Origin: Streptomyces sp. SAT1
GTDB lineage: Bacteria; Actinomycetota; Actinomycetes; Streptomycetales; Streptomycetaceae
Assembly (NCBI RefSeq): GCF_001654495.1
Contig: NZ_CP015849.1
Coordinates: 5,869,001 to 5,933,000, forward strand
DNA: 64,000 nucleotides
Direction: 5' to 3'
Part shown: positions 16,372 to 24,558 of the stretch, one piece after another
Layout of the letters: every line of letters begins with the position of its first letter
Position numbering within the stretch: position 1 is the first letter of the stretch
The notes under the pieces: model-generated
Databases searched by the model: none
The model's input: the letters and a program-made list of their open reading frames with translations, nothing else
Told to the model about the DNA's origin: nothing
Program-made: the position numbers and the translations under genes

Positions 16372-16848
16372 TCAGCGCGCCGACGTGGCGCCGACGTTGT
16401 TCTTCAGTTCCAGGACGAGCTGCGGGCTGAGCGCGGCACCGGCCCGGTTGGCGAACAGCGTCATCTCGTAGGCGATGTTGCCGAGCTTGGCCTCCTTGTC
16501 GGTGACCACGCCGAGCACCGCGCCGCTGCCGATCGCGGAGACCAGGACGTGGCCGCCCTCCAGGTCGATGATGACCTTGTTGAGGGCGCCGAGGCGGTAG
16601 TTGCCGGAGGCACCGGCGGCCAGGCTGGTGATGCCGGAGACGATGGCGGCCAGCCGCTCGGAGTCCGCGTGCTCGCGCAGTTGCGAGACCGCGATGAGCA
16701 GACCGTCGGAGGAGACCGCGATGGCGTCGACGACACCTGCGGTCTCGGTCGCGAAGCGGTTGAGCAGCCAGGTGAAGTCGGCTGCGGCGGCCTGCAGATC
16801 GGTCGGCGTGGTGCCTCCCGTCGGAGTGTCACCTGTCGACGTGCTCAC
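16372..16848 (-). CDS. cvnB: Conservon protein CvnB, Roadblock/LC7 domain
   Basis: 158 aa. After a Thr/Ser-rich start, residues 20-140 form a Roadblock/LC7 fold: FTWLLNRFATETAGVVDAIAVSSDGLLIAVS, SGITSLAAGASGNY and EGGHVLVSAIGSGAVLGVV. Such proteins act as partners or activators of MglA/Ras-like GTPases, here CvnD. Its ATG overlaps the cvnA stop by 4 bp, so the two are translated together. Confidence 0.95.
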   Translation of the reverse strand: MSTSTGDTPTGGTTPTDLQAAAADFTWLLNRFATETAGVVDAIAVSSDGLLIAVSQLREHADSERLAAIVSGITSLAAGASGNYRLGALNKVIIDLEGGHVLVSAIGSGAVLGVVTDKEAKLGNIAYEMTLFANRAGAALSPQLVLELKNNVGATSAR

Positions 16849-19577
16849 TGCTCGGCTCCTTCCGGGAGGTCGTTCTGGCGGGGCGTGCCGGGGGTGGCGG
16901 GACGCGAAGAGGCGGGGGGAGAGGCGGGCGGGGCGGTGTCCGGCGGGCCGGCGTCCTCCGGGCCGACGGGCGGGGCGGCGGTGTCGCGGTGGGCGCGCTC
17001 CACCGCCTCCTCGAACTCCTCCAGCGCGGACCGTACGGCCTCGGCGTCGGCCGGCCGCGCGCTCTCGTGGGCGTTCGCGGCGGAGGCGTCCGCCGTGGTG
17101 CGCAGGGTCGCGCCGCGCACCCGCCGGCGCAGGGGCCGGGAGGCGGGTTCCGGGCCGGACGCCGTCCGGTCGGGCGCCGCTTCCATGGGCGTGGCCTCCT
17201 TGCGGGCCCGGGGGATGAACGGGGCGGGCGCCGCCGGGGGTTCGGCGGCGGGTACGGTCTCGGCCGCCGCCTCTCCGGCCGTACCGGCACCGGCCGTACC
17301 GGAGCCGATCGTGCCAGTGCCGGTCGTATCGGTACCGGTCGTATCGGTGTCGCTCGTGCCGGGACCGGCCGTGACCTCGTCGGCGGGCTCACGCCGGGGC
17401 AGCCGGCGCGGGAGCGGGCCGGGTTCGTCCTCGTCGGCCGGGGCGTGCGCGGGAGCCACGGCGGTCGCGGGCCTGGGTCCGCCGGCACCGGACGCTCCGG
17501 CGGCGCCGGGCGCGTCAGCGGGGGCCGCCCCGGGCGCGGTGTCCGCGCCGGTCCGCCGTCCGGCCGTTCCCGCGGCCTCCGCCGGGCCCGCCATGGCCAC
17601 CGCGCTCAGTGACAGCAGCAGGGCGGACGGGATCACGACCTCGGCCGTGACACCGCCGCCCGGGGTGCGGGTCAGGGCGACCTCGATCTCCCAGCGGCGG
17701 GCCAGCGTGCCCACCACGAACAGGCCCAGCACCTTGGTCGGCACCACGTCGAGGCGTTCGCGGCGGATCAGCCGGGCGTTCTCCTCGGCGAGGCGCTCGG
17801 CGCTCATCCCCAGACCGTGGTCGGCGACCGCGATCGACGCGCCCTCGGCGTTCGAGCGCACGGTGACCTCGACGGGGCTGCCCGCCGGGGAGAACGACAC
17901 GGCGTTCTCCAGGAGTTCGGCCACCATCAGCGTGAGGTCGCCGATGATGTCCGGCGCCACCATGACCTCGGTCTCGGCGTACAGCCGTACCCGCTGATAG
18001 CCCTCGATCTGGCCGAGCGCGGCCCGCACCACGTTGGTCAGGGCGGCGGGTCCGGCGTCCAGGACGGTCTCGCGGATGCCGGCCAGCAGCATCAGGCTGT
18101 CGGCGTTGCGCCGCAGGCGTACGGCGATGTGGTCGATGGAGTAGAGGCGTTCGAGCAGGGCCGGGTCGGTCTCGCCGCGCTCGACCGCGTCGATCAGCGC
18201 GAGCTGGCGGGTGGTGAGGTTGCTGACCCGGCGGCCGACGTTGCCGAACATCTCGGCGACGTTGCGGCGGCTGAGCACCTGGCGCTCCAGCAGCGCGGCG
18301 GCGGTGGTCTGCACCTGGTTGAAGGCCGTCGCGAGGTCGCCGATCTCGTCGCGTGCGGTGACCGGCACGTCCCTCAGCCGGGGCGGTCCGCTGTCGTCGG
18401 CGTCGTCGTCGGCGACCCGGGCCAGCTCCCGTCCGGTGGCGGCGGAGACCTCCTGCGCCGCCCCGGTCAGTGCCTGCACCGGCCGGACCACCGAGCGGCG
18501 CACGGCCACCGAGAAGCCGAGCCAGAACAGGAAGCCGAGCAGCGCGACGGCCAGCAGCCCGGCGGCGCGCCACCACGCGTCGGACGAGGCGGTGTCGGCG
18601 GTGTCGGCGATCTCGCCGATGAGTGAGGAGGCGATCTGGAGCCGGGCGGCGGCCTGCCGGGGGTAGGACGGGTAGTCGGCCAGCGCGTCCTGGAAGGCCC
18701 GCCGGATCTTGTCCGGGGTGTTGGCCTGCAGACCGCTCGGGTCGATCTGGAGTTCGGCGTACGCCTCGGCGATCCGGCGCTGGTCGGCGGTGTGCTCCAT
18801 GCCCGCGAGCCGGTCGGCCTGGGCGGCGGTGGCGAACCGGGTGAAGCGGTCGGCCTGGTAGGTGTACAGCTCGTAGGCGCCGACCGCGCCGGTGAACTCG
18901 ATCAGCGCGTTGGTGTCACCGGTCGTCGCCGAGAACACGCTCGTCTCGAAGGAGCTGTGGGCGGCGTCGGCGCGCAGCAGGGAGTCCAGCAGATTGCCGG
19001 TGAAGGTGGCGGCCAGCGCCGGGTTGCGGTCGAGGCCGAGACCGTCGATCAGGTTCTTGGCGGCGCCGGTGTAGGCCGGGTCGATGTTGTCGGCGGGCAG
19101 ATAGCTCTGCTCCACGGTGTCGCGCAGACTGGTCAGGCCCTCGATCTCCTTCAGGGCCTGCGCCTCGGTGGCGGGCAGCCGGTCGCCGAACGCCCGCCGG
19201 ACGGCGGCCACCTGGGCGTCGACGGCGGCCTGCGCCGCGCGGTAGGCGGTGGCGGAGGGCCGGGAGCCGACGCCCTTGGCCTCGTAGCGCACGGAGAGCA
19301 GGACGGCCTGCTGGTGCTCGGCCTCCACCCGGTCGACGAGCGCGGCGACCTGCGCGCTGTCCCGCACCAGCCGGGCGGCGGCCGCCGCGTCCCGGGCCTG
19401 GCCGACCTGCCCGGCGATGAGGTAGGCGAGCAGCAGGCCGACGACGGCGAGCGGGACACCGACCAGGACGTTGAGCTTGCGCCGGAAGGGCCACCGGTCG
19501 GCGAATCCCCTGATGCCGCCGGCCGGGGGCGGCGGCGGGACCTGCCGGGCGGGCGCGTCCACCTCGTTCGTGGACAC
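16845..19577 (-). CDS. cvnA: Conservon sensor protein CvnA (membrane histidine-kinase-like)
   Basis: 910 aa from GTG 19577, set by AAGGAGG 5 nt upstream. There is a first membrane helix at about 36-58, an outside helical NIT-like sensing region to about 340, and a second helix at about 345-370 (GLLAVALLGFLFWLGFSVAV). A HAMP domain follows, then a GHKL ATPase domain with N-box ELLENAVSFSP, G1 DHGLGMS and G2 VLGLFVVGTLA. The usual phospho-accepting His box is not obvious, as in other CvnA proteins. The last 250 residues are low-complexity, with Thr-Gly-Thr and Gly-Thr-Ala repeats. It probably senses an outside cue and passes it to CvnB-D. By position I take this as conservon 13 (recall). Confidence 0.94.
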   Translation of the reverse strand: MSTNEVDAPARQVPPPPPAGGIRGFADRWPFRRKLNVLVGVPLAVVGLLLAYLIAGQVGQARDAAAAARLVRDSAQVAALVDRVEAEHQQAVLLSVRYEAKGVGSRPSATAYRAAQAAVDAQVAAVRRAFGDRLPATEAQALKEIEGLTSLRDTVEQSYLPADNIDPAYTGAAKNLIDGLGLDRNPALAATFTGNLLDSLLRADAAHSSFETSVFSATTGDTNALIEFTGAVGAYELYTYQADRFTRFATAAQADRLAGMEHTADQRRIAEAYAELQIDPSGLQANTPDKIRRAFQDALADYPSYPRQAAARLQIASSLIGEIADTADTASSDAWWRAAGLLAVALLGFLFWLGFSVAVRRSVVRPVQALTGAAQEVSAATGRELARVADDDADDSGPPRLRDVPVTARDEIGDLATAFNQVQTTAAALLERQVLSRRNVAEMFGNVGRRVSNLTTRQLALIDAVERGETDPALLERLYSIDHIAVRLRRNADSLMLLAGIRETVLDAGPAALTNVVRAALGQIEGYQRVRLYAETEVMVAPDIIGDLTLMVAELLENAVSFSPAGSPVEVTVRSNAEGASIAVADHGLGMSAERLAEENARLIRRERLDVVPTKVLGLFVVGTLARRWEIEVALTRTPGGGVTAEVVIPSALLLSLSAVAMAGPAEAAGTAGRRTGADTAPGAAPADAPGAAGASGAGGPRPATAVAPAHAPADEDEPGPLPRRLPRREPADEVTAGPGTSDTDTTGTDTTGTGTIGSGTAGAGTAGEAAAETVPAAEPPAAPAPFIPRARKEATPMEAAPDRTASGPEPASRPLRRRVRGATLRTTADASAANAHESARPADAEAVRSALEEFEEAVERAHRDTAAPPVGPEDAGPPDTAPPASPPASSRPATPGTPRQNDLPEGAEQ

Positions 19578-19951
19578 CGGGCCTCCTTCGACGGGTGTCT
19601 CCACCCGGACGGTCGTGACAACGATGATGCGCGACGACACCGGAGCGGCCCGAGTCCACCGCTGTGACCGATGTCAACTGCGCTGGAATCTATCGCTTCT
19701 TCGCAGCCCGGTCCGACGCGTCCCATGTCAAGAATGCATTACGAAGCAATCGCTTGCGCTTCACAAGTGCACCAGGATCGACGCCAATCGGTGACCTGGC
19801 TGCCCTTGACCGATCGAGAAGCGGCTGGATTGGATCAGTAAAGTGCGGCGTTCCGCATGCCGTACGTGTTTGTCCCCGTAGTTCAGGCGGCCCACGCGGC
19901 TCGCACCGTCCATGTACCGCCCCCACGACTTTCCGACCCGGAACGAGAATT
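19578..19951. other. 374-bp divergent promoter region of cvnA and the binding-protein gene
   Basis: No gene is seen. Base composition is clearly lower in GC at 19680-19850 than around it. On the minus strand, TAGATT (19692-19687) is a fair -10 for cvnA, with a weak -35. Two TTGACA boxes also occur on that strand but lack a -10 at the right distance. Confidence 0.45.
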
Positions 19952-20914
19952 GTGACTTCTTACGCGAAGAGCACCAGGTCCAGCACGAGGCGCACCGGCA
20001 CGGCCGTCGTCACCCTCGCCGCCACCGCCGCACTCGTCGCCGGGTGTTCGTCCTCCGACGACAAGTCCGGCAGCGACCCGCTCGCGGGCGGCAAGGCCAG
20101 TGGCGACAGCGTCGTCGTCGGCTCCAACAACTTCGCCGAGAGCATCCTGCTCGCCGACATCTACGGCGAGGCCCTGAAGGCGAAGGGCGTCAAGGTCACC
20201 TACAAGCACAACATCGGCAGCCGCGAGACCACCTACGGCCTGCTCAAGAACGGCTCCGTCACCGTGCTGCCCGAGTACAACGGGGCGCTGCTGGCCTATC
20301 TCGACAAGGACGCCGCTCCCAAGACGGTCGCCGCCACCACGGCCGCGATCGGCGCCAAGCTCGACCCCAAGCTGACGCTGCTGGAGCCCTCGCCCGCGCA
20401 GAACAAGGACTCGGTCACCGTCAACGCCGCGACGGCGGACAAGTACAAGCTGACCGACAAGTCCTCCATCGCCGACCTCAAGGACGCGGCGAAGGACATG
20501 GTCATCGGCGGCTCGCCGGAGTTCCAGACCCGGCAGCAGGGCCTGCTGGGCCTGAAGTCGCTGTACGGCCTGGAGTTCAAGTCCTTCAAGGCGCTGGACG
20601 CGGGCGGCCCGCTGACCCAGGCCGCGCTGAAGAAGGACACCGTGCAGGCGGCGGACGTGTTCACCACGGACCCGACCATCGCCAAGGAGAAGTTCGTCGT
20701 CCTCCAGGACCCGAAGAACCTCTTCGGTTTCGAGAACGTGCAGCCGCTCGTCCACAAGAGCGGTCTGGACAAGAAGGGCGTCGACGCGCTCAACGCGCTC
20801 TCCGCCAAGCTGGACACGGCGACCCTGCTGGATCTGGACACCCAGGTGCAGTCGCAGAACAAGGACCCGCTGGACGTCGCCAAGGCGTGGCTGAAGTCGG
20901 CCGGCCTCGTCTGA
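19952..20914 (+). CDS. Osmoprotectant-type ABC transporter substrate-binding lipoprotein
   Basis: 320 aa from GTG 19952. A lipoprotein signal peptide (TGTAVVTLAATAALVAGC) with lipobox VAGC is followed by an OpuAC-type binding domain: VVVGSNNFAESILLADIYGEALKAKG, LPEYNGALLAYLDKD, VIGGSPEFQTRQQGLLGLK and VFTTDPTIAKEKFVVLQDP. This pattern is that of the betaine/choline (OpuCC, OsmF) group. It is the only such protein in the window and the transporter at 12710-15221 has none, so they likely work together although the conservon separates them. The lyase-like gene follows by 91 bp. Confidence 0.92.
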   Translation: MTSYAKSTRSSTRRTGTAVVTLAATAALVAGCSSSDDKSGSDPLAGGKASGDSVVVGSNNFAESILLADIYGEALKAKGVKVTYKHNIGSRETTYGLLKNGSVTVLPEYNGALLAYLDKDAAPKTVAATTAAIGAKLDPKLTLLEPSPAQNKDSVTVNAATADKYKLTDKSSIADLKDAAKDMVIGGSPEFQTRQQGLLGLKSLYGLEFKSFKALDAGGPLTQAALKKDTVQAADVFTTDPTIAKEKFVVLQDPKNLFGFENVQPLVHKSGLDKKGVDALNALSAKLDTATLLDLDTQVQSQNKDPLDVAKAWLKSAGLV

Positions 20915-21005
20915 CCCGCCACCGCGCACCGGCGCGGACCGCACCACCGCGGGAGCACGGCGCCACCGCGGGACCACCGGAACACAGGACCATCAGGACG
21001 CAGGG

Positions 21006-22655
21006 ATGAGCAGCACGGCGTGGGCGCCCCGGGAAGCGGGCCGGGCCCGCGTCGTGCTGGACGGGCGCGAGCTGACCCTGGACGACGTGGTCCGCCTCGC
21101 CGACGCCTCGGCCGAACCCGTCGTACCGGCCGAGGCGCTGGCGCGCGCCCACCGCTCCTGGAAGGCGGCGGACCGGCTGGCCCGCGCCGGCCGGCTCTAC
21201 GGCCGCGGCACCGGGGTCGGCGCGCACCGCTCGGTGCCGGTGGAGGATCCGGAAGAGGCCGGGCACGGCCTGCGGCTGCTGCGCAGTCACGCGGGCGGCG
21301 CGGGCGCCGAGCTGCCCGCCCGCCATGTCCGGGCGATGCTGGCGGTCCGCGCCAACCAGCTCCTGGCCGGCGGCTCCGGCATCCAGCCCGCTTTCGTCAC
21401 CGCCCTCGCCGAGGCGCTGCGCCTCGGCGTCCACCCGGCCGTCAACGAGTACGGCGGTCTCGGCACCGGCGATTTGACGGCCCTGGCCCAGACGGGCCTG
21501 ACCCTGATCGGCGAACGCCCCTGGCGGACCGCCGCCCCCGCCCCCGGCCCCGCTTCCGCTTCCGACCCCGGAGCCGTTCCCGCCCCCGGCCCCGCCGCCG
21601 TCCCGGACGGCGCGGGCGGGCCGTCCACGCCCGCGCCGCCCACCGGCCCCGCACCGGCCACCGCGGCCGCCGCCACGAGCCCCGCCGTGGTCGCGCCCGT
21701 CGTCCCCGAGCTGCCCGCTCCGGTCGTCCTGCGGCCCGGTGACGCGCTCGCGCTGCTCAGCAGCAACGCGCTCACCCTCGGCCAGGCGGCCCTGGGCTGC
21801 CACGACCTCGACGTGCTGCTGCGGGCCACCCACGCTGTGGCGGCCCTCTCGCTGGCCGCCGTCTCCGGTTCGCTGGAGGCGTACGCGCCCGAGGTGCACG
21901 CCCTGCGCCCCTACCCGGGAGCCGCCCGTGCCGCCGCCGAGGTGCGGCGACTGCTCGGCGGGCCCGGGGGGACGGGCAGCGGCGGTGCGCGCCGGATCCA
22001 GGACCCGTTCGGATTCAGGGCCTTCCCGCAGGCGCACGGTCCCGCGCTGGACGCGGCGGACGCGCTGCGCCGTGTCGTGCGGACCGAGGTCAACTGCCCC
22101 TCGGAGAACCCGCTCATCGGCGCCGACGGCACCACCGCCCACCACCACGGCGGCTTCTACGCCGCTCCGCTGGGCCTCGCCCTGGACGGACTCAACCTCG
22201 CGCTGCTCCAGACCGCCCAGCTGTCCGCCGCCCGCCTCGCCGCGCTCGGCCGCCCGGACCTCACCGGACTGCCCGCCTTCCTCGCCTCCGGACCGGCCGG
22301 CAGCTCCGGCACCATGATCCTGGAGTACACCGCCAACTCGGCCCTGGCCGAGCTGCGTGCCTGCGCGCTGCCCGCCTCGGCCGGTCACGCGGTGCTCTCC
22401 CACGGACTGGAGGAGGCGGCCAGCTTCGCGTCCCAGGCGGCCCGCCAGACCCTGCGCGCGGCGGACGCCTACGCGACCGTCCTGGCCTGCGAACTGGTCA
22501 CCGCCGTGCGCGCGTTGCGCTGCTTCCGGGAGCCGCCGCGCTGCGCGGTGTTCGCCGTGGCCGCCGCCGCGCTGCCGGCCGGTACGGAGGACCGGCCGCT
22601 GACGGCCGACGTCACGGCCGCCACCCGGCTCCTCCCGGTGCTGGCCGGGCTGTGA
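21006..22655 (+). CDS. Aromatic amino acid lyase family protein without the MIO triad
   Basis: 549 aa, the length of histidine/phenylalanine ammonia-lyases. Family landmarks are present: LYGRGTGVGAHRS (the catalytic Tyr loop, usually YGxNTGFG), RANQLLAGGSGI, IQDPFGFRAFPQAHGPALDA, NCPSENPLIG, HHHGGFYAAPLGLALDGLNLAL and the helical C-terminal part. But where active enzymes have Ala-Ser-Gly, which cyclises to the MIO cofactor, this one reads GGLGTGDLTALAQ. MIO cannot form in the usual way. An Ala/Pro/Thr-rich insert (about 178-235) follows that site. It may be a non-lyase or use another chemistry. It lies 91 bp after the binding-protein gene, same strand. Family sure; activity doubtful. Confidence 0.85.
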   Translation: MSSTAWAPREAGRARVVLDGRELTLDDVVRLADASAEPVVPAEALARAHRSWKAADRLARAGRLYGRGTGVGAHRSVPVEDPEEAGHGLRLLRSHAGGAGAELPARHVRAMLAVRANQLLAGGSGIQPAFVTALAEALRLGVHPAVNEYGGLGTGDLTALAQTGLTLIGERPWRTAAPAPGPASASDPGAVPAPGPAAVPDGAGGPSTPAPPTGPAPATAAAATSPAVVAPVVPELPAPVVLRPGDALALLSSNALTLGQAALGCHDLDVLLRATHAVAALSLAAVSGSLEAYAPEVHALRPYPGAARAAAEVRRLLGGPGGTGSGGARRIQDPFGFRAFPQAHGPALDAADALRRVVRTEVNCPSENPLIGADGTTAHHHGGFYAAPLGLALDGLNLALLQTAQLSAARLAALGRPDLTGLPAFLASGPAGSSGTMILEYTANSALAELRACALPASAGHAVLSHGLEEAASFASQAARQTLRAADAYATVLACELVTAVRALRCFREPPRCAVFAVAAAALPAGTEDRPLTADVTAATRLLPVLAGL

Positions 22656-22758
22656 CCGCACACCGGCGGCGCGCACCCGGGCGCGGCGGCCGTCCGGTTC
22701 CGCCGGGCCGGCCGGGTCCACCGCCGCCCGCGTGCCGCCATCGCCCCGACCGGGCCGC

Positions 22759-23214
22759 TCAGAGGTCGAACTCGTGCGGCGGCAGGTCCAGCGCGTAGCA
22801 CGCCTCGCGGACCACGGCCTGCTCGGTCTTGTCGAAGTCGCCGTCCGCGCCGCCGATGACGATGCCGATCTGCACGACCGCGCGGGCCTCGGCGGGCTTC
22901 TTCTTCGCCTTGGCGATCTCCTGGAGCACGCTCACCTTGCCGAAGGCGAAGTCGGCGGTCAGCTTGTTCAGATTGTCCTCGAAACGGCGGCGCAGATCGT
23001 CGGCGGGGAAGTTCTGCAGGACCTCGTTGGTGGCGATCAGCTGGGCGACGCGCTGCCGCTCCGAGGGGTCGACGGTGCCGTCGGCGGCGGCCACGAGCGC
23101 GCACATCGCCATGCTCGCGTCGCGGAACGCACCGCTCTTCAGGTCGTTCTTCTTCGCCGTCAACTGGGTCTGCATCTGCGTCGCGGAGTCCTTGATGCGG
23201 TCCCACAGGGCCAT
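22759..23214 (-). CDS. TerB-family (tellurite resistance) protein
   Basis: 151 aa. The TerB domain covers residues 30-148: ASMAMCALVAAADGTVDPSERQ, FPADDLRRRFEDNL and VVQIGIVIGGADGDFDKTEQAVVREAC. The two ADG-D-E segments are the acidic metal-binding turns of the family. TerB proteins belong to ter-type stress systems and often accompany TerD proteins; no TerD gene is present here. The ATG at 23214 has GGAGAG 5 nt upstream. It converges with the lyase-like gene. Confidence 0.9.
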   Translation of the reverse strand: MALWDRIKDSATQMQTQLTAKKNDLKSGAFRDASMAMCALVAAADGTVDPSERQRVAQLIATNEVLQNFPADDLRRRFEDNLNKLTADFAFGKVSVLQEIAKAKKKPAEARAVVQIGIVIGGADGDFDKTEQAVVREACYALDLPPHEFDL

Positions 23215-23523
23215 GGTCGCTCTCCAAAAGGTCGGAAGTCCGCACCGGCCGCGCACGGGAACCGGTGCGGCCGGGACGGTCAGGTCAGATCTACAGCAAC
23301 GTAGAAACTAGCGGGGCGCCGGATAAGTTCCGCCCGTCGCCCGGGAGGGCCGGGACCGGTCCGCGAGGGGCCCGGCCGCCGCCGCTACGATCGCGTCCAT
23401 GGCGAGGCGTGGAGTGCGGCGGCGGACCTCTTCCCGTGCACCGTCGAGTGCCGCCGCGCGGCGGACCGACGTGCGCGCGCCTCGATGTCGACGTGTGGCC
23501 CCCGTGCCGCGCCCACGTTGATC

Positions 23524-23551
23524 AAAATAAAACCGCGCGCCCTGTTTTTAT
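23524..23551. promoter_or_regulatory. Candidate CprB/ARE-type operator 1
   Basis: Half-sites AAAATAAAAC and GTTTTTAT flank GCGC-rich DNA. The right part (GCGCCCTGTTTTTAT) resembles the GACGCCCCGTTTAT half of the CprB consensus as I remember it. It lies about 160 bp upstream of the cprB start. Confidence 0.5.
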
Positions 23552-23666
23552 CGAGTCTGCTTTCGCCTTGCTTTGAGGGCTTTTCCGCTGATTATTCGGG
23601 GTAAACAGGACTGTCGTTCGCCTGGTGACGGACCGGGCGAGTGGGCTATCGTAGGCTCGAACGAGA

Positions 23667-23690
23667 AACAAACAGCATGTCCCGTTCGTT
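23667..23690. promoter_or_regulatory. Candidate CprB/ARE-type operator 2
   Basis: AACAAACAG and CCGTTCGTT are inverted around CATGTC, matching at 7 of 9 positions; their shape is that of ScbR/ArpA-type boxes. The site ends 22 bp before the ATG, so a bound repressor would block transcription or the early transcript. This fits self-repression, known for CprB-like proteins. Confidence 0.55.
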
Positions 23691-23712
23691 ACATCCCTGG
23701 AGTGTTCTGGCC

Positions 23713-24360
23713 ATGGCGAGGCAGTTACGGGCCGAGCAGACGCGCTCGACGATCATCACGGCGGCTGCCGACCTGTTCGACCGGAACGGCTACGAACGGA
23801 CGAGCCTCAGTGACATCGTCGAACACGCGCAGGTCACCAAGGGTGCCCTGTACTTCCACTTCGCGGCCAAGGACGATCTGGCCCACGCCATCATGGAGTT
23901 GCAGGCCGCGGCCCTGCGTCAGGTGACCGGAGAGGTGGAGGGGCGGAACTGCTCGTCCCTGGAAGCGCTGATGCGCATCACCTTCGCGTTCACCCGGCTC
24001 TCCGTGGAGGGCCCGATCGCCCGTGCGGGACTGCGGCTCGCCACCGGCGGGGTCGAGGTGCGCGCGCCGCTGCGCCACCCCTTCACCGAGTGGCTGGAGA
24101 TCGCCACGCACCGGCTGCTGGGCGCGGTTAAGGAGGCCGACATCCATCCCGACGTCGACGTCCAGGCCGCGGCGCGCTCCCTGGTCTCCTTCTTCGTCGG
24201 CACCCGTGTCACCGGCCGCCCGCTGGAGCCGGTGACACGGCTGCCGCGCCGGACGGCCGAGATGTGGCACCTGCTGATCCGCGGCCTGGTGCCCGTGCCC
24301 CGGCGGCCTCGCTATCTGAGCCTGGCGGTGCAGCTGGAGCGCGACATCGAGCCCGGCTGA
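23713..24360 (+). CDS. cprB: TetR/ArpA-family regulator, CprB homologue (gamma-butyrolactone receptor type)
   Basis: 215 aa from ATG 23713. The start MARQLRAEQTRSTI and the helix-turn-helix (SLSDIVEHAQVTKGALYFHFAAKDDLAHAI) are nearly those of S. coelicolor CprB as I remember it, as are RAGLRLATGG, HPFTEWLEIATHRLLGAV and MWHLLIRGLVPV in the ligand domain. CprB is an ArpA/ScbR relative that represses its own gene and affects antibiotic production and sporulation; its ligand is not firmly known. Two palindromes in the AT-rich leader are likely operators. Geosmin synthase follows 198 bp downstream on the same strand, behind a hairpin. Confidence 0.92.
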   Translation: MARQLRAEQTRSTIITAAADLFDRNGYERTSLSDIVEHAQVTKGALYFHFAAKDDLAHAIMELQAAALRQVTGEVEGRNCSSLEALMRITFAFTRLSVEGPIARAGLRLATGGVEVRAPLRHPFTEWLEIATHRLLGAVKEADIHPDVDVQAAARSLVSFFVGTRVTGRPLEPVTRLPRRTAEMWHLLIRGLVPVPRRPRYLSLAVQLERDIEPG

Positions 24361-24414
24361 ACCGACCTGAGCCCGGCTGAGCCGAACTGGACCACGGTTG
24401 ACCGCGGCCGGACC

Positions 24415-24439
24415 CGGCCGGGCCGCCCCGGCCCGGCCG
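24415..24439 (+). terminator. Hairpin after cprB
   Basis: CGGCCGGGCCG and CGGCCCGGCCG form an 11-bp stem with a 3-nt loop, about 55 bp after the cprB stop. It probably separates cprB from the geosmin synthase gene. Confidence 0.55.
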
Positions 24440-24558
24440 CCGGAGGCGCCTGCCGGAACCGGCCCCCGCGGGAGGGGTGTTCGGCGGTGATTCACGCGAT
24501 GGTGTGATCGAATGGGCGGCGGAGGATGGTCCCGGAGCGTCCCGGGTAGGGCCCGGCC

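Larger units (their letters stand above)
23215..23712. other. 498-bp gap: cprB promoter and operator region
   Basis: No gene is seen. The part at 23520-23700 is strikingly AT-rich for this genome and holds the two palindromes listed separately. The left part (23300-23510) is ordinary GC-rich DNA without a frame of coding quality. Confidence 0.6.

Noticed and set aside
19660..19740. Two TTGACA boxes on the minus strand upstream of cvnA as -35 elements
   Set aside because: No -10 box lies 16-18 bp downstream of either; the better -10 (TAGATT) does not fit them.
24486..24520. GTGATTCAC and GTGTGATC as a possible Crp site upstream of geoA
   Set aside because: The symmetry is only 9 bp and the spacing does not match the Crp pattern GTG-N6-GNCAC; such short matches are expected by chance.
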